This document shows positions 38,091 through 48,487 of a DNA stretch of 64,000 bases, one piece after another. How positions within the stretch are numbered: the first letter of the stretch is position 1; each line of letters opens with the position of its first letter. The stretch is from Dolomedes plantarius (taxonomy: Eukaryota > Arthropoda > Arachnida > Araneae > Dolomedidae), in contig OU015496.1 in NCBI GenBank assembly GCA_907164885.2, positions 138,557,034-138,621,033 on the forward strand, in the 5' to 3' direction. The notes under the pieces are model-generated. The model was not told where the DNA came from. It searched no databases and saw only the letters and a list, made by a program, of their open reading frames with translations. Both the position numbers and the translations under genes were made by a program.

Positions 38091-39100
38091 CATGGTGCTT
38101 TCACCGCATAACTCTCTATCTAAATAATTACTCTAACTAGCAGTCATCAATGTAAGCCTGTGGCAAGGAACTAATACTTATATAACAATTAAGGACTTTT
38201 TTTCTCAATATTACTTAAAAACCTAACCAATCCAACAAATTCGCCATTTTCCTCATTCTCATCCCCGCGACATGCGATTTGCATCTTCGAATATAATCCC
38301 TAATCAAACTTTTTTTTCTTTTCGCGCACTGCAATTACGCGAGCGAAGCATTTTGTGACATGCGTGAGTCAGACTCAAGTGATTTCGAACATTCGATGTT
38401 GACGAAATCGCTGGTCGATCCAAGGACTCATTATGGGGAAAGGTAGACAGCGTTTCGCCATTTGTTAGGATTTTCGTTAATAACTAGTGAATTTCGAATA
38501 GTAAATTGCCGTTTAACGCTAATTTGCCTAATTTTAACCCTAATTAATGTAGTTAAATATAGTTTACGCTCCTAGATATATTATATATATATATATACAA
38601 TTTGTTTTAATTACAATGCTCTAATTTTACTTTTTACCGCATGTTTTAATTGGATTCTGTTTAGTTTTTCAGAATTCTCCTACCGTGTTTGATAGATTTT
38701 GCTTCAAATTGAGCTTTGATATTTTTAAATAGTTTGAGTGACTTATCGAGATAAAATACTTCCCATTTTAAATGCCCACAGCGGTTATTTACAGCAAAGC
38801 AATAATTTGCAATCTATTATACAGAAAAATAAGAAAATTAACAATTTGAAAACGTCTCTTAACATTATTCATTGGTTTGAGAAAAAAAATAATCTTAGTT
38901 TTGGAAATTTTTCAACTTTAAATTAAATTGCAAATTTTCATGCACAAATCCAAAAGTTAAAAAACATCCTTTTAACTCTAGCTAATTAATGCTAAAAGTT
39001 AATACATGGGCTCTGAATATTTAAAGAACGTTGACTCTGTAAAAATAGATAATGATTTCAGTGAATGTAACGAATCAAATGTTTGCACAACCACTCTCTT

Positions 39101-39429
39101 TTAATAGGAGTTCATTAAATGTGGTTCCCAAATCACGAATTTCAGAAATCTCCACAAATCATTATCAGTGTAAATGGTTCTGAGGAAAATCTATAACTTT
39201 TTCTCGTTTTCAATTGATGTCATTGATCTTGTTTGCAATCTGGGTGGCTAAAAAAATTTACAGGTTTAAGTGTTTATTCAAATTTTGCTTGCAGTCTTTG
39301 ATAGAAATATACTCACTCATTGCACCTATGATATCAGAAACTTGCATGACAGAAATATTTCTTAAAACTTTTAGATGAACATACATGAGATATGCTCATA
39401 AATCAACTAATATATAATTAAATTTCATC
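39101..39429 (-). pseudogene. Decayed gene fragment of unknown family, copy 2
   Basis: The minus strand from 39429 reads MKFNYIL, then a TGA stop, then AYLMYVHLKVLRNISVMQVS and, after further stops, IFLATQIANKIND and FVIWEPHLMNS. It parallels copy 1 at 36909-37252 but has more stops, including one after KHLNL. It is a pseudogene in the second half of the tandem duplication. A SINE family A head fragment begins at its very edge (39430). Confidence 0.5.
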
Positions 39430-39500
39430 GTACGCTTGTGGCGGCCCTATGGTAAAGCGCGCTGGTTTTCGGTGCTGAAGGTGCTCGGGTCGAAGGGGAT
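39430..39500 (+). mobile_element. SINE family A head fragment
   Basis: 'gcttgtggcggccctatgg' followed by 'aaagcgcgctggttttcggt' matches the head of the SINE at 1524-1751. It breaks off after 'gtgctcgggtcga'. Confidence 0.7.
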
Positions 39501-39559
39501 CTTTAAATACAAGGATTCCCGGGTAAGATGAAACCCGTTAAGTATACCAAATTTTTACT

Positions 39560-39618
39560 TGCATAAATATATATACATATATATACAATATATATATAAT
39601 ATATATATCTATATATAT

Positions 39619-39650
<32 letters not shown>
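39560..39650. repeat. (TA)n-rich array at LTR element insertion site
   Basis: Interrupted TA array ending exactly at the LTR boundary. 'atat' occurs here and at 45200-45203, so it may be the 4-bp target duplication, although the repeat makes this uninformative. Confidence 0.8.
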
Positions 39651-39653
<3 letters not shown>

Positions 39654-40443
39654 AACGCGTTGATCGAGGTAGCAATCGACTCAACAAAAAATCACAGCCA
39701 AATAAATTAAAATCGACGAATTTATTTCAATTCGGAGGAGAAAATTTGGAGATTGATGATCCGTTACACAGTTAATGAAAGTCCTCTAAAATGACGACTC
39801 AGTTCTTTAGGAGGAGTTACCACCTGGAGTTTCGCTAATTCAATATCATCGAATAGTTCGTTGAAATTAGAGCAAGTCCCTCGATTTTCACTCCCTGCAG
39901 GGCGGATGACTGCGAGGCACTTTATAGGATCAGGATGATCCGGCCTTGATGATCCGGTCGAACTGTACCCAAGCTTCCTAGCCGAAGCTAAAAGTTCTCT
40001 TCGTGAGAAATAAGCCGCCGACTACGCAAGTCCGCGTATAGCCTTTTTCTTTCGACCTTAGAGGATCGGAGGAGTCTACCACAGCTTAGCAGGTCGCTAA
40101 CTGACTTTTTCTCGCCCCGTCTAATTTTGGACTCTCTCGCTCCGTCCAGAGAACTAGTCTCCTATTGGATCTGCTAATCGTGATGTCATTTTAGACTTTT
40201 CGATTTGCTGGCAGGCAAGGCTGAAATTTTCGTGATTTCCCGGTGGTCCTGCGTCATTAATCTGGAGCACCGTGGCAAATTTCTGTTCCGCCAAGATGTC
40301 ACGTTTTTCCAACCGCTTTGTGTTCCTTTCGTTCCAGTTCGCTGTCACCTGCTATACGTTAAAGGGGGGCGTGTCGGTCAGCTGCGACAATTCCATGTGT
40401 GCAGCGTATGTTTTAATTGTGCGAATTATTTTAATTCATAACA
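39651..40443 (-). repeat. 3' LTR of the gag-protease element
   Basis: 793 bp, bounded by TG and CA (plus strand 'tgtaacgcgttgatcg' to 'aattcataaca'). Highly similar to the LTR at 44407-45199. Frames 40154-40544 lie in the LTR and its edge and are not separate genes. Confidence 0.9.
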
Positions 40444-41087
40444 ATACCTCCCCCGTTGGGGAGATTTTCTCTTGCAGGCAAAATCTGCAAACAAGGGTTA
40501 ACATGGCTCACCTGACAACATCATTAGAGGCAATCATAATTTAATATTTAAAATTACAAAATTAAGTACTTAAAAATTTTCAAACAAAAATTATTTGCAA
40601 CACTATTATACAATTACACACTACTAAATTAGTCAATTAATTACAAATTCTTAAATTATTCAATTGATTACACATTATTAAATTACTCTTTTATTCTGAC
40701 AGCATCCTGCTCAAACAGTCTGCGTTCAATTTCCTTTTCAGAGAATTATAGCAAAATACACATCCTTTTAACTAATTTCCGTTGAAGAAATCTATCACTA
40801 ACCAAAATTCTTGTATGTTTCTTTTCTAGTAAAACATACTATATACAAGTCATTTAAACTAAATTCCCTTCGGAAAGCCTAGCGGCGTTCACAAAAACCA
40901 TCTCATTATTTTTAACAAAAACAGAACAGTTATACAATTGGACACATTATTAAGTAACTTCCCTACATAGAAATAAGCAATTTAAAATTCAATTAACAAC
41001 ACAAAAAAAATCAACACAGTAATACGATTAAATTCCTAGGTTTCCTATTCACACGGATTACCTAGATCATTATAACTACATTTGACC
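40444..41087. other. 3' untranslated part of the LTR element
   Basis: AT-rich, no ORF, with the polypurine tract at its left edge. Confidence 0.55.
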
Positions 41088-41570
41088 CTAAGAATTTCGT
41101 TTGAAAGGTTCGAATTTCTCGAATCTACACCATTTAAATTTGGATGTAACTTTCTGACTCACATCCCACTTGTTCTGAAGTGCCCAAGAAAACTTTTCAC
41201 TGGGTCTCGGTAAGTCAACCGTTCCCTTTATCTTAGAAAATTTCCTCAACTTTCTCTTCTGCTTAAGTCCTAGACAAATTTGCACCTTCTTGGTTAATTT
41301 ACCTTCATTTCCAAATTTTGAGCTCTCATAAGCCCAGAACAACTTTTCCACACGCCTCCCGAGTCGCCCTCGAGTTCCTAATAATAGCTTACTGAGTTCC
41401 TCTTTCGATTTTTCATTTACCCCTTGGGACTTGACATTTTTGGCTGTCTCAGTTTTACGCAACTTCCCTTTCGGAGAGTCACTATTGAAACATCTGGTCA
41501 TTCCATTCTCCTGGGGGGATATACCACGCTCGACCCTATTGTTTGCGTTTTTCTTCAACTCCGTCGAAAC
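41088..41570 (-). CDS. Unknown lysine-rich ORF of the LTR element (ORF3)
   Basis: An open frame of ~156 codons in the place where polymerase would normally lie. It is rich in Lys, Arg, Glu and Ser, with KLRKTETAKNVKSQG and KQKRKLRKFSKIKG text. No retroviral enzyme motif, membrane segment or zinc ligand pattern is visible. No ATG is convincing at its upstream edge; it may continue from the preceding frame through a frameshift. It could be a decayed linker of a polyprotein or an accessory protein; function unknown. Confidence 0.4.
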   Translation of the reverse strand, partial: VSTELKKNANNRVERGISPQENGMTRCFNSDSPKGKLRKTETAKNVKSQGVNEKSKEELSKLLLGTRGRLGRRVEKLFWAYESSKFGNEGKLTKKVQICLGLKQKRKLRKFSKIKGTVDLPRPSEKFSWALQNKWDVSQKVTSKFKWCRFEKFEPFKRNS

Positions 41571-42133
41571 CTGACAATCCAGGTTGGGCGGGTTCGCGCC
41601 CCTCCTCTGGCTTGAGGTTCAACAATGACTTTTCCTAAACCTCCCACTTGGAAAGAAATGCCCACAAAAGACTCTGAACTTGCCTTCGTCAAAAGTGAGT
41701 GCGGTTTCACGAAACCAGTTTCCCTCTGGTCAGAATTAGATCCCTGAAGAACGGTTGCAGGGGAACTTCCCTCAATACCTGTTTCAATCCTGTGACAAAA
41801 CGCAAGTTCCGGCCTGTCGCCTGACCGAAATTCCTCTCTATTCTTACAGAGTAATTTATTTGGTTCCCTCACAGTTTCAGCTCCTACGAATTCCCTAAGG
41901 ATACCCTCGCTAAATTTTGACTCAGTCTCTTGACTCGTTTCCTTTTTGCGTCGACTTTCTCGCGTCACTACCGCATAAATTTTCTGAGAATTATTTTCAC
42001 GGGAGTCAATTAATTTTTGGGTGGAATTCCCCAATAAATAATGGTCTCTACGGATTTCCCTACGGTAGCTGCTTTCGTCAAAATGGTTCCAAATTCGGGA
42101 CTCTCTAATTTTATCCGAGCTAGCGGTAAGCAC
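41555..42133 (-). CDS. Continuation of the gag-protease polyprotein in a shifted frame (ORF2)
   Basis: About 190 codons overlapping the end of gag by 124 bases in another phase. The start is not a true initiation site. The first part (HYLLGNSTQKLIDS, then IYAVVTRESRRKKE) reads like the region following the protease in Ty3/gypsy-type polyproteins. A frameshift near 42030, natural or a mutation, therefore probably separates it from gag. The rest is Glu/Ser/Arg-rich with no recognisable enzyme. Confidence 0.5.
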   Translation of the reverse strand: MLTASSDKIRESRIWNHFDESSYRREIRRDHYLLGNSTQKLIDSRENNSQKIYAVVTRESRRKKETSQETESKFSEGILREFVGAETVREPNKLLCKNREEFRSGDRPELAFCHRIETGIEGSSPATVLQGSNSDQRETGFVKPHSLLTKASSESFVGISFQVGGLGKVIVEPQARGGARTRPTWIVRFRRS

Positions 42134-43404
42134 CTCAATTCATTTTCTAGGGGCTGCCTTACCCATATTTTTTCCCCTGTAAAATCCTCGGGTTTAGTCA
42201 CGAGTAATGGAGCTAAATCAAGACTACTACCTGTATCTCGTAAAATAGTCATTTCCCTAGAATTTACCTTGGCCTGGCTTAAATAGGGTTTAAAAGAGAG
42301 ATCAAAATTTTTCGTCACGGCCAGATAATTTATAATTCCCACCTCATTCCTGGGTTCGGGGCAATTCGGCTTAATGTGCCCTGGCTGATTACAATTATAG
42401 CATACGATTTCCTTCTTACGTTCAAACTCCCTCGTTCGAAATTCAGGATCTATATTCCTAGCACTATATCCATTGTTTTGCCCGCTCTCGCTAGTTTCAA
42501 CTCTTTTCTCAACCTGGGGTTTTTTAGTTTTCGGGCGGTCTACGACTCTCTTTTCCGTAGATTTAAAACTTTGGGGTTTCTTTAAGAAGCGTCTAGATGC
42601 TTCAAAATGGTCTAGTTTCTTTGCTAGATCATCCGGATCATTTAAGTTTCCCCAGTCATCTATGAAATGTTCCTTCATTTCATTAGGGGCGCGTTTTTTC
42701 AACTGATCTACTATCATCAGGTCTTTCAAAGTCTCATAATCTATGACCTCGATTCCCTCTAACCAACCTTCTAGGTAGCTACGCAACTCAAAGATGAGAT
42801 CTTGCCATAGCATCCCCTCTTGTTTCCTGTGTGTCTGAAATTTCGTTCTAAATGCCTCTGATCTAACCTTAAATCTTTCTAACAACACGGATTTAACATG
42901 GTCATAATCATCCCATTTATCGTCCGGTATTTTAACAATTAACTGCGCAATCTCTAGGGGTAGCAACTCAATTAATTCAGTTACCCAATCAGCCTGATCA
43001 ATATCTATTTTCCGAGCTTGGCGCTCAAATAATGTAAGAAATAAAGCCATATCGGACTTTTCTGGGTCGTATTTTTGCATTCTAAGGGTTTTGCGGGGTC
43101 TCGCGCTCTCATTGCTCGTAGAAGCTACGCTAGCGGTTTCGGCGCTCTGCGTTAACCGTAACTTTTGAAGTTCGAAATCTCGTTCCTCCCTTAATTTTCG
43201 AGATTCAAATTCTCTAGCCTCAACTTTTAGTCTATCCTCAATTATGGTTTCCAGCATTAATTTGGCACTTTCTTCGTCATAATCTTCGCTCCCTACGATT
43301 TTCTTAGAGAGGTCTATTATCGTCTCTTCATCCCCCACCTCCAATCGAAATTCCCTAGCGAGGTTTTGAAGATCGGCTTTTCTATGCCGTTTTAAGAAAG
43401 CCAT
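42010..43404 (-). CDS. gag: Gag-protease polyprotein of an LTR retroelement (464 aa)
   Basis: Structural protein of a Ty3/gypsy-type element that would assemble cytoplasmic particles around element RNA. The Met at 43404 (MAFLKRHRKADLQ) is preferred; an in-frame upstream Met at 43434 adds ten residues. Numbering from 43434: a small N-terminal helical region with charged coiled-coil text (10-100); a capsid-like, SCAN-related segment with FxKFQTHRK and LRSYLEGWL patterns (120-285); a CX2CX4HX4C zinc knuckle (C345, C348, H353, C358); then a pepsin-type protease start with DTGS at 400-403. The frame ends at 42010, likely by frameshift relative to the following ORF. No nonsense codon within gag itself. 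Confidence 0.88.
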   Translation of the reverse strand: MAFLKRHRKADLQNLAREFRLEVGDEETIIDLSKKIVGSEDYDEESAKLMLETIIEDRLKVEAREFESRKLREERDFELQKLRLTQSAETASVASTSNESARPRKTLRMQKYDPEKSDMALFLTLFERQARKIDIDQADWVTELIELLPLEIAQLIVKIPDDKWDDYDHVKSVLLERFKVRSEAFRTKFQTHRKQEGMLWQDLIFELRSYLEGWLEGIEVIDYETLKDLMIVDQLKKRAPNEMKEHFIDDWGNLNDPDDLAKKLDHFEASRRFLKKPQSFKSTEKRVVDRPKTKKPQVEKRVETSESGQNNGYSARNIDPEFRTREFERKKEIVCYNCNQPGHIKPNCPEPRNEVGIINYLAVTKNFDLSFKPYLSQAKVNSREMTILRDTGSSLDLAPLLVTKPEDFTGEKIWVRQPLENELRCLPLARIKLESPEFGTILTKAATVGKSVETIIYWGIPPKN

Positions 43405-43434
43405 ATTAATATCTTGCAATTTTACTGGACACAA

Positions 43435-44406
43435 GTTTACTAGACAATTTTACACTCCTAGCTTCCCTTTCCAAAATTTCACAAAATACAATACACTCAG
43501 AAATACAATAATACACAATTCTCTTATCGACTTAGCAGAAGAAAAGGAACTGTTCTTCCATTCAATCGCAACTGCTTTTGAGTAGGGTAGAAAAGCTTAA
43601 CCTCTACAATCGTTGCTTGCTTTCAAATTACAACATACCATAAAGAATCAATAATTCGATTACTAGCAATAATAATATCATTTCAACATCAATATAACAC
43701 TTAGTTGCAATAAACACTTTTCATATACGACACTAAACTCAATTCTTTCACTGGCTAATTTAATTCGTAATATACACAATTCAAAAATACACAGAACTTT
43801 TGCAATTAAGACCACCTTAAAATTTTACTCAATCAATTTTATAATTCAGACTTGCATACTGTTTGAACAGTTACTGATGCTTCCGCGTAACTCTTGCTCT
43901 ACACATAAAAAACACAATTCTATTAAATTTTCACTTGTAATATTTTTCACATATTTTAATTCGAACACAATTACTTTTCGACTAGAATCAAGTTCATTTA
44001 CTAATTTATCTTACAGCACCGTTCAACAATTATACATGCAAAACTAAGAATAGTCTTCAATTTAAAATTAGCATATATTACTTTTACTACACAATTTCTT
44101 TGCCTCTAAGAATGAGTCAGGCTTACCTTCTCTGACGACCCTCGTTCTGCAATCGATGTCGGTCAGCTCAATGTTGTGGCTCCTTTGCGGAATTTTGTCG
44201 GCACGGCAACGGGTATTAGTACACGGCGGTTTCCATCGGCTGAGGCTCCCGGTACTTCTACTTTCCAGGACGGGGTGTCCTAACAGGGGTACTTCCTGGA
44301 CAGGGTGTCCTACATCTATCTTCGTCGATAATGTGCACAATGTCGTGGGCCGTCGCTGTTGATTAAACGACGATTCTTGATCCCACCGCTGCCACCAATA
44401 TAAGGC
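43435..44406. other. 5' leader of the LTR element
   Basis: AT-rich leader of ~970 bases between the gag start and the primer-binding site, including higher-GC text at 44130-44390. The minus-strand frame at 44068-44340 has no domain and may be a leader ORF or chance. Confidence 0.55.
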
Positions 44407-45199
44407 TTTAACACGTTAATCCAGGTAGCAATCGACTCAACAAAACATCACAGCCAAATAAATTAAAATCGACGAATTTATTTCAATTCGGAGGAGAAAA
44501 TTTGGAGATTGATGATCCGTTACACAGTTAATGAAAGTCCTCTAAAATGACGACTGAGTCCTTTAGGAGGAGTTACCACCTGGAGTTTCGCTAATTCAAT
44601 ATCATCGAATAATTCGTTGAAATTGGAGCAAGTCCCTCGATTTTCACTCCCTGCAGGGCGGATGACTGCGAGGCACTTTATAGGATCAGGATGATCCGGC
44701 CTTGATGATCTCGTCGAACTGTACCCAAGCTTCCTAGCCGAAGCTAAAAGTTCTCTTCGTGAGAAATAAGCCGCGGACTACGCAAGTCCGCGTATAGCCT
44801 TTTCCTTTCGACCCTGGATGGTCGAAGGAGTCTACCACAGCTTAGCAGGTCGCTAACTGACTTTTTCTCGCCCCGTCTAATTTTGGACTCTCTCGCTCCG
44901 TCCAGAGAACTCGTCTCCTATTGGATCTGCTAATCGTGATGTCATTTTAGACTTTTCGATTTGCTGGCAGGCAAGGCTGAAATTTTCGTGATTTCCCGGT
45001 GGTCCTGCGTCATTAATCTGGAGCACCGTGGCGAATTTCTGTTCCGCCAAGATGTCATGTTTTTCCAACCGCTTTGTGTTCCTTTCGTTCCAGCTCGCTG
45101 TCACCTGCTATACGTTAAAGGGGGGCGTGTCGGTCAGCCGCGACAATTCCATGTGTGCAGCGTATGTTTTAATTGTGCGAATTATTTTAATTCGTCACA
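44407..45199 (-). repeat. 5' LTR of the gag-protease element
   Basis: 793 bp, colinear with 39651-40443. The edge next to the primer-binding site has mutated ('ttaaa' instead of 'ttaca' on the minus strand). Outer boundary '...attcgtcaca'. Frames within 44877-45410 are LTR sequence. Confidence 0.9.
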
Positions 45200-45204
45200 A
45201 TATA

Positions 45205-46125
45205 CAGGGGGATTTTTTTTAACTGACACTACTCAGAGCCATCTGTATCGCGATCCATCAGTCGGAATTCCACCAAAATTGATAGAGGGACTAAGGACGA
45301 CATGGGAAAGAGGTTCCGTGGAAAAAAAATTGTTCCAAACGTCCCCAATAGGGGAAGATATGGTGTTGTTGTTGTCGGCGCACCCGAGAATTTGCATAAA
45401 AGGCAAGTAAAACATCAAAATACAAATTCACGACTATGTAGTCGACAGCACCGCCAGTATTTTGGGGTACGAAGATAAGGGATGAATACCGAAAAAGTTG
45501 TAAGCAGACAAAGGAATAACAAAGAAATTTCACTACAACACCACTTTATGAAGCAAATTCACTTGTCCCTCCATCAATGTGACCACAGTCCTGGTGGACG
45601 ACACATTGCATCCTGAACACTGTTCTCAACGGCCAAGTGTAACATGTCACCAGGAATGTTCATAAAAGTCAAGGAAATGGTGTCCTTTAGGACCGCTAAG
45701 TTCGTAACTCCACCAAGATACACCTTAGACTTTAAATAACCCCACAGAAAAAATGTCACATGGGTTAGGTCCGGAGAGTGAGGGGGCCATGCAAGTGGAA
45801 AATAACGACTGATGACCCTTTCTTCTGTAAAGCGAAGGCGCAACAGATTCCGAACTTCATAGCCCAAAATACTGGCGCTGATGTCGACTACGTAGTCATG
45901 AATTTGCATTTTGAAGTTTTACTTACCTTTTATGCAAATTCTCGGATGCCCCGACAACAACAGCGCCATATCTTCCCCTATCGGCCACTTTTGGAACTAT
46001 TTTATTTTTCACGGAAACTCTTTCCCATGTCGTCCTTAGTCTCTCTGTGAATTTTGGTGGCATTCCAGCTGATACATCGCGCTACAGATGACTCTGAGTA
46101 GTGTCAGTTTAAAAAAAAAATCACC

Positions 46126-46128
<3 letters not shown>
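45205..46128 (-). mobile_element. Foldback DNA transposon with ~260-bp inverted arms
   Basis: The ends are 'cagggggatttttttt' and the reverse complement finishing 'aaaatcaccctg', TA flanks outside. Inverted similarity continues inwards for roughly 260 bases ('ctgacactactcagag', 'aatttgcataaaagg', 'ccaaaatactggcg' on opposite strands). The centre (about 45574-45909 minus) holds a transposase remnant. The LTR element is inserted four bases to the left. Confidence 0.82.
45574..45860 (-). pseudogene. Tc1/mariner-superfamily transposase fragment in the foldback element
   Basis: The minus strand reads FPLAWPPHSPDLTHVTFFLW followed by GYLKSKVYLGG and a helical tail to NSVQDAMCR. This is the region around the last catalytic acidic residue in IS630/mariner-type transposases (PPxSPDLxPxxFFLW). 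Only this C-terminal part remains. The Met at 45909 lies in the inverted arm and is not a real start. Confidence 0.68.

Positions 46129-46129
<1 letters not shown>

Positions 46130-46160
<31 letters not shown>
46130..46160. repeat. (TA)n microsatellite between two elements
   Basis: TA run separating the foldback element from the MITE. Confidence 0.9.
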
Positions 46161-46163
<3 letters not shown>

Positions 46164-46335
46164 TGGAATCTCGATCGATGGTTTCCCGAATCATCGTTTT
46201 CCCGTATGTGTTCTCTTTTTTTCACCCAGTCCCGACGATCAGATTGCTTTGTTACGTTCCCGCATCTATCGTTTTCCCGTATTTATCGTTCAGTTCAGTC
46301 GGTCCCTTCAAAAACGATAGATCGAGATTCCACTG
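46161..46335. mobile_element. pogo-type MITE
   Basis: 175 bp with inverted ends 'cagtggaatctcgatc' and 'gatcgagattccactg', a perfect 16-bp match. TA outside both ends. The terminus resembles that of the pogo/Tigger remnant at 38025. No coding capacity; 'cgttttcccgtat' repeats internally. Confidence 0.85.
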
Positions 46336-46341
46336 TATATA

Positions 46342-47205
46342 CACTGAAGTGCCACTGAATTAGGGATACCTACCTAGTAACGAGTTGGGACTCCTCTGGC
46401 CTTGATAACGGCTGCCACACGACAAGGCATAGATTCAACAAGTTTCTGGAAACGTTCCACGGGAATGGCTTGTCAAATATTGGCTAAAGCTGTCCATAAT
46501 TCAGTAAGGTTCTTTGGTGGTGTGTGATGGCCTTTCACGCCTTGTTCCAAAACATCCCAAAGATGCTCAATAGGATTTAATTCTGGGCTTCTAGGTGGCC
46601 AATTCATGACAGAGAAGTCAGAGGAATGCTCATCCAACCAGCCAGTAGCCAACCGGGACTTGTGAGAGGTACAGTTGTCTTGCTGGAAAACTCCATTACC
46701 GTGCGGATAACAGAACAGCATAAACGGATGGAGGTGATCACCCAGCAACTCTACGTACCGAATTGCATTGAGGGAGGTTGGTACACGCACCAAAGATCCC
46801 AAAGTGTGCCACGAAAAAACACCCCAGACCATGATTGAGCCACCATGCCCTTGTACAGTTCCAGCCAGGCATGCAGGATCCATGGCTTCATGAGCCTGAC
46901 GCCATATTCTCAGCCTCCCGTCGGCGTTAAGTAGTCGGAATCGAGACTCATCACTCCATGCTACTCGTTTCCAGTCCTCTACACTCCAGTCTCTGTGCTC
47001 TCTTGCCCAGGCAAGACGTGCAGAACGATAGCGAGTGTAGAGCAATGGTACTCTCGTAGGTCGACGGCTCCCGAAACCCATACGGTGAAGCGAGCGTTGC
47101 ACAGTCCGTTTACTGACTGTACGACTGGCACCGTCATTAAACTGGATGGTAATTTGAGCTAATGTTTGGCTTCGCTGGCTACGTACAATACGTAGAAATT
47201 TTTAA
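46342..47205 (-). pseudogene. Tc1-type transposase pseudogene, 5'-truncated (DD36E-like)
   Basis: The element's right terminus 'cactgaagtgccactgaatt' begins at 46342 next to a TA; the other end is missing. Coding can be followed on the minus strand from ~47204 (LRIVRSQRSQTLAQI, helix-turn-helix part) to 46372. Catalytic positions are WSDESRF, VFQQDNCTSH and NPIEHLWD. The last two acidic residues are 36 residues apart as read. A TGA replaces a Trp-like codon at 46473-46475, after which the usual tail (QAIPVERFQKLVESMP, KARGVPTRY) continues in frame. Truncated and interrupted by a stop, so inactive. The Met at 47102 is internal. Confidence 0.85.
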
Positions 47206-47209
47206 GCAG

Positions 47210-48470
47210 AACAACGCTTTTTTGTACTTAAAACGTCAGGAAGCGGAAGAAATACAGGAATTTTCAGAATTTCAACAAAAAAATTGGTAACTCTTTTTTT
47301 TTTTGCTCCCAGTTATTAAACATTGTTTAAATTCGCGATTGTTTTGAAACAATGAAGCCAATTTTTTTTTATCCCTCCTGACCTCGCGGACTACTTCTTG
47401 CGTTCTCTCTGACCACCGGTTAGGAACCACTGTCCTAACTGAACATTTACTTCAAGTTCTGTCATGATTGCAGAACACGAGCCCATACGTTTTATTTTCT
47501 ATGCTAAAACTGGGAAAGAATCGATTTGTCGGCACCCGATATTGAATGTCGGGGAAATTTCTGAACCTCCCCCCTTTTAGATACATAATCCCTTCAATCT
47601 CCCAGTAAAGAATGCAAAGCAGATACTGATGATGCTCCCAATGACGTCAAGCAGGATCGTCAACAGATGGGAGTCGCATCAAAACGTGCGTAAAAGACGT
47701 GATAATCGCCTCGATGCGTAAATTGAAAATAACATCCCCTCTTCCATCACTTTTAGCCTTCGGAATGCGGGATAAGCTAACTCGAGGCTACCTTTCGACG
47801 CATCCGACGTAGAAATGAACAATTTAAAATAATTTTACGGAAAGTCAGTGCTTACTTTAGTAGATGATGAAGGGTATCTTTAGTTCAGGTTGCATATTAA
47901 AATTTATTTCGGTTCCATAAAGCTTTTATTGCGAGTTTTAAATACATTTTCAGAATTCTTTAGGCGCTTGATTTCTCGCTAATTTTATCAGAACCATCAT
48001 GAAATTATATCAATTGCACATTTGCAGGATGAATTAAGAATTTCATAAATAATTTTTAATTGCTCTTATAAAAGCCGTAAACACAGAAAAAAGGCAAAAT
48101 TTTGTCTTTAATTTTAAAGAGACAAAGTTAAGCCCCTCTATGAGACTCTTTAATTTTTTTTATTTCTTTTGTGAGACTGAAACTCCCACGGTGCAATACC
48201 TTCCATTCATTTATCATTGTAATCTGTTGACTTAAAGTGTCTTGATTTAAACTACCAACGTGTTCGCATTCAGCATAAACTTGTTGAGTATTCTGTTATT
48301 ATTTTACATGAAACTGGAGCATGGATTCTAAAGTTTTATGATCAGAACTGGACATTAGCTATTCATAAACCACTGACAATGTTTGAAAACTATCCCTTCA
48401 AGTCAGGTATATCCAGTTAGAGAAATTGGAAAAGAAGTAAAACTCTGTGAATCGCTAATTTTTTGTTATG
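47210..48470. other. Intergenic, one hAT terminus trace
   Basis: 'ggttaggaaccactg' near 47422 looks like the end of a hAT MITE. The rest is AT-rich with no gene recognised. Confidence 0.4.
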
Positions 48471-48487
48471 GTAAGAAAACTGATTGG

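Larger units (their letters stand above)
37265..39429. repeat. Segmental tandem duplication, copy 2, with ~1 kb insertion
   Basis: The first block ends near 37535. Then come an inserted (TA)n array, a pogo/Tigger remnant and a second (TA)n array with following sequence. Homology to copy 1 resumes near 38596 ('tttgttttaattacaatgct' against 'tttgtttaattagagtgct') and runs to 39429. Confidence 0.78.
39651..45199 (-). mobile_element. LTR retroelement with gag-protease but no RT or integrase
   Basis: Two 793-bp LTRs (39651-40443 and 44407-45199) bound a 3.96-kb interior transcribed on the minus strand. A primer-binding-like 'tggtggcagcggtggga' follows the 5' LTR (minus strand of ~44378-44395), and a G-rich polypurine tract ('gggggagg') precedes the 3' LTR near 40450. 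The interior encodes a gag with zinc knuckle and a DTGS protease motif. It then has frames without any reverse transcriptase, RNase H or integrase motif. It is therefore non-autonomous, dependent on another Ty3/gypsy-type element. Confidence 0.88.

Noticed and set aside
40205..40544. Plus-strand frames repeated at 44961-45410
   Set aside because: They are antisense to, and within, the two LTR copies.
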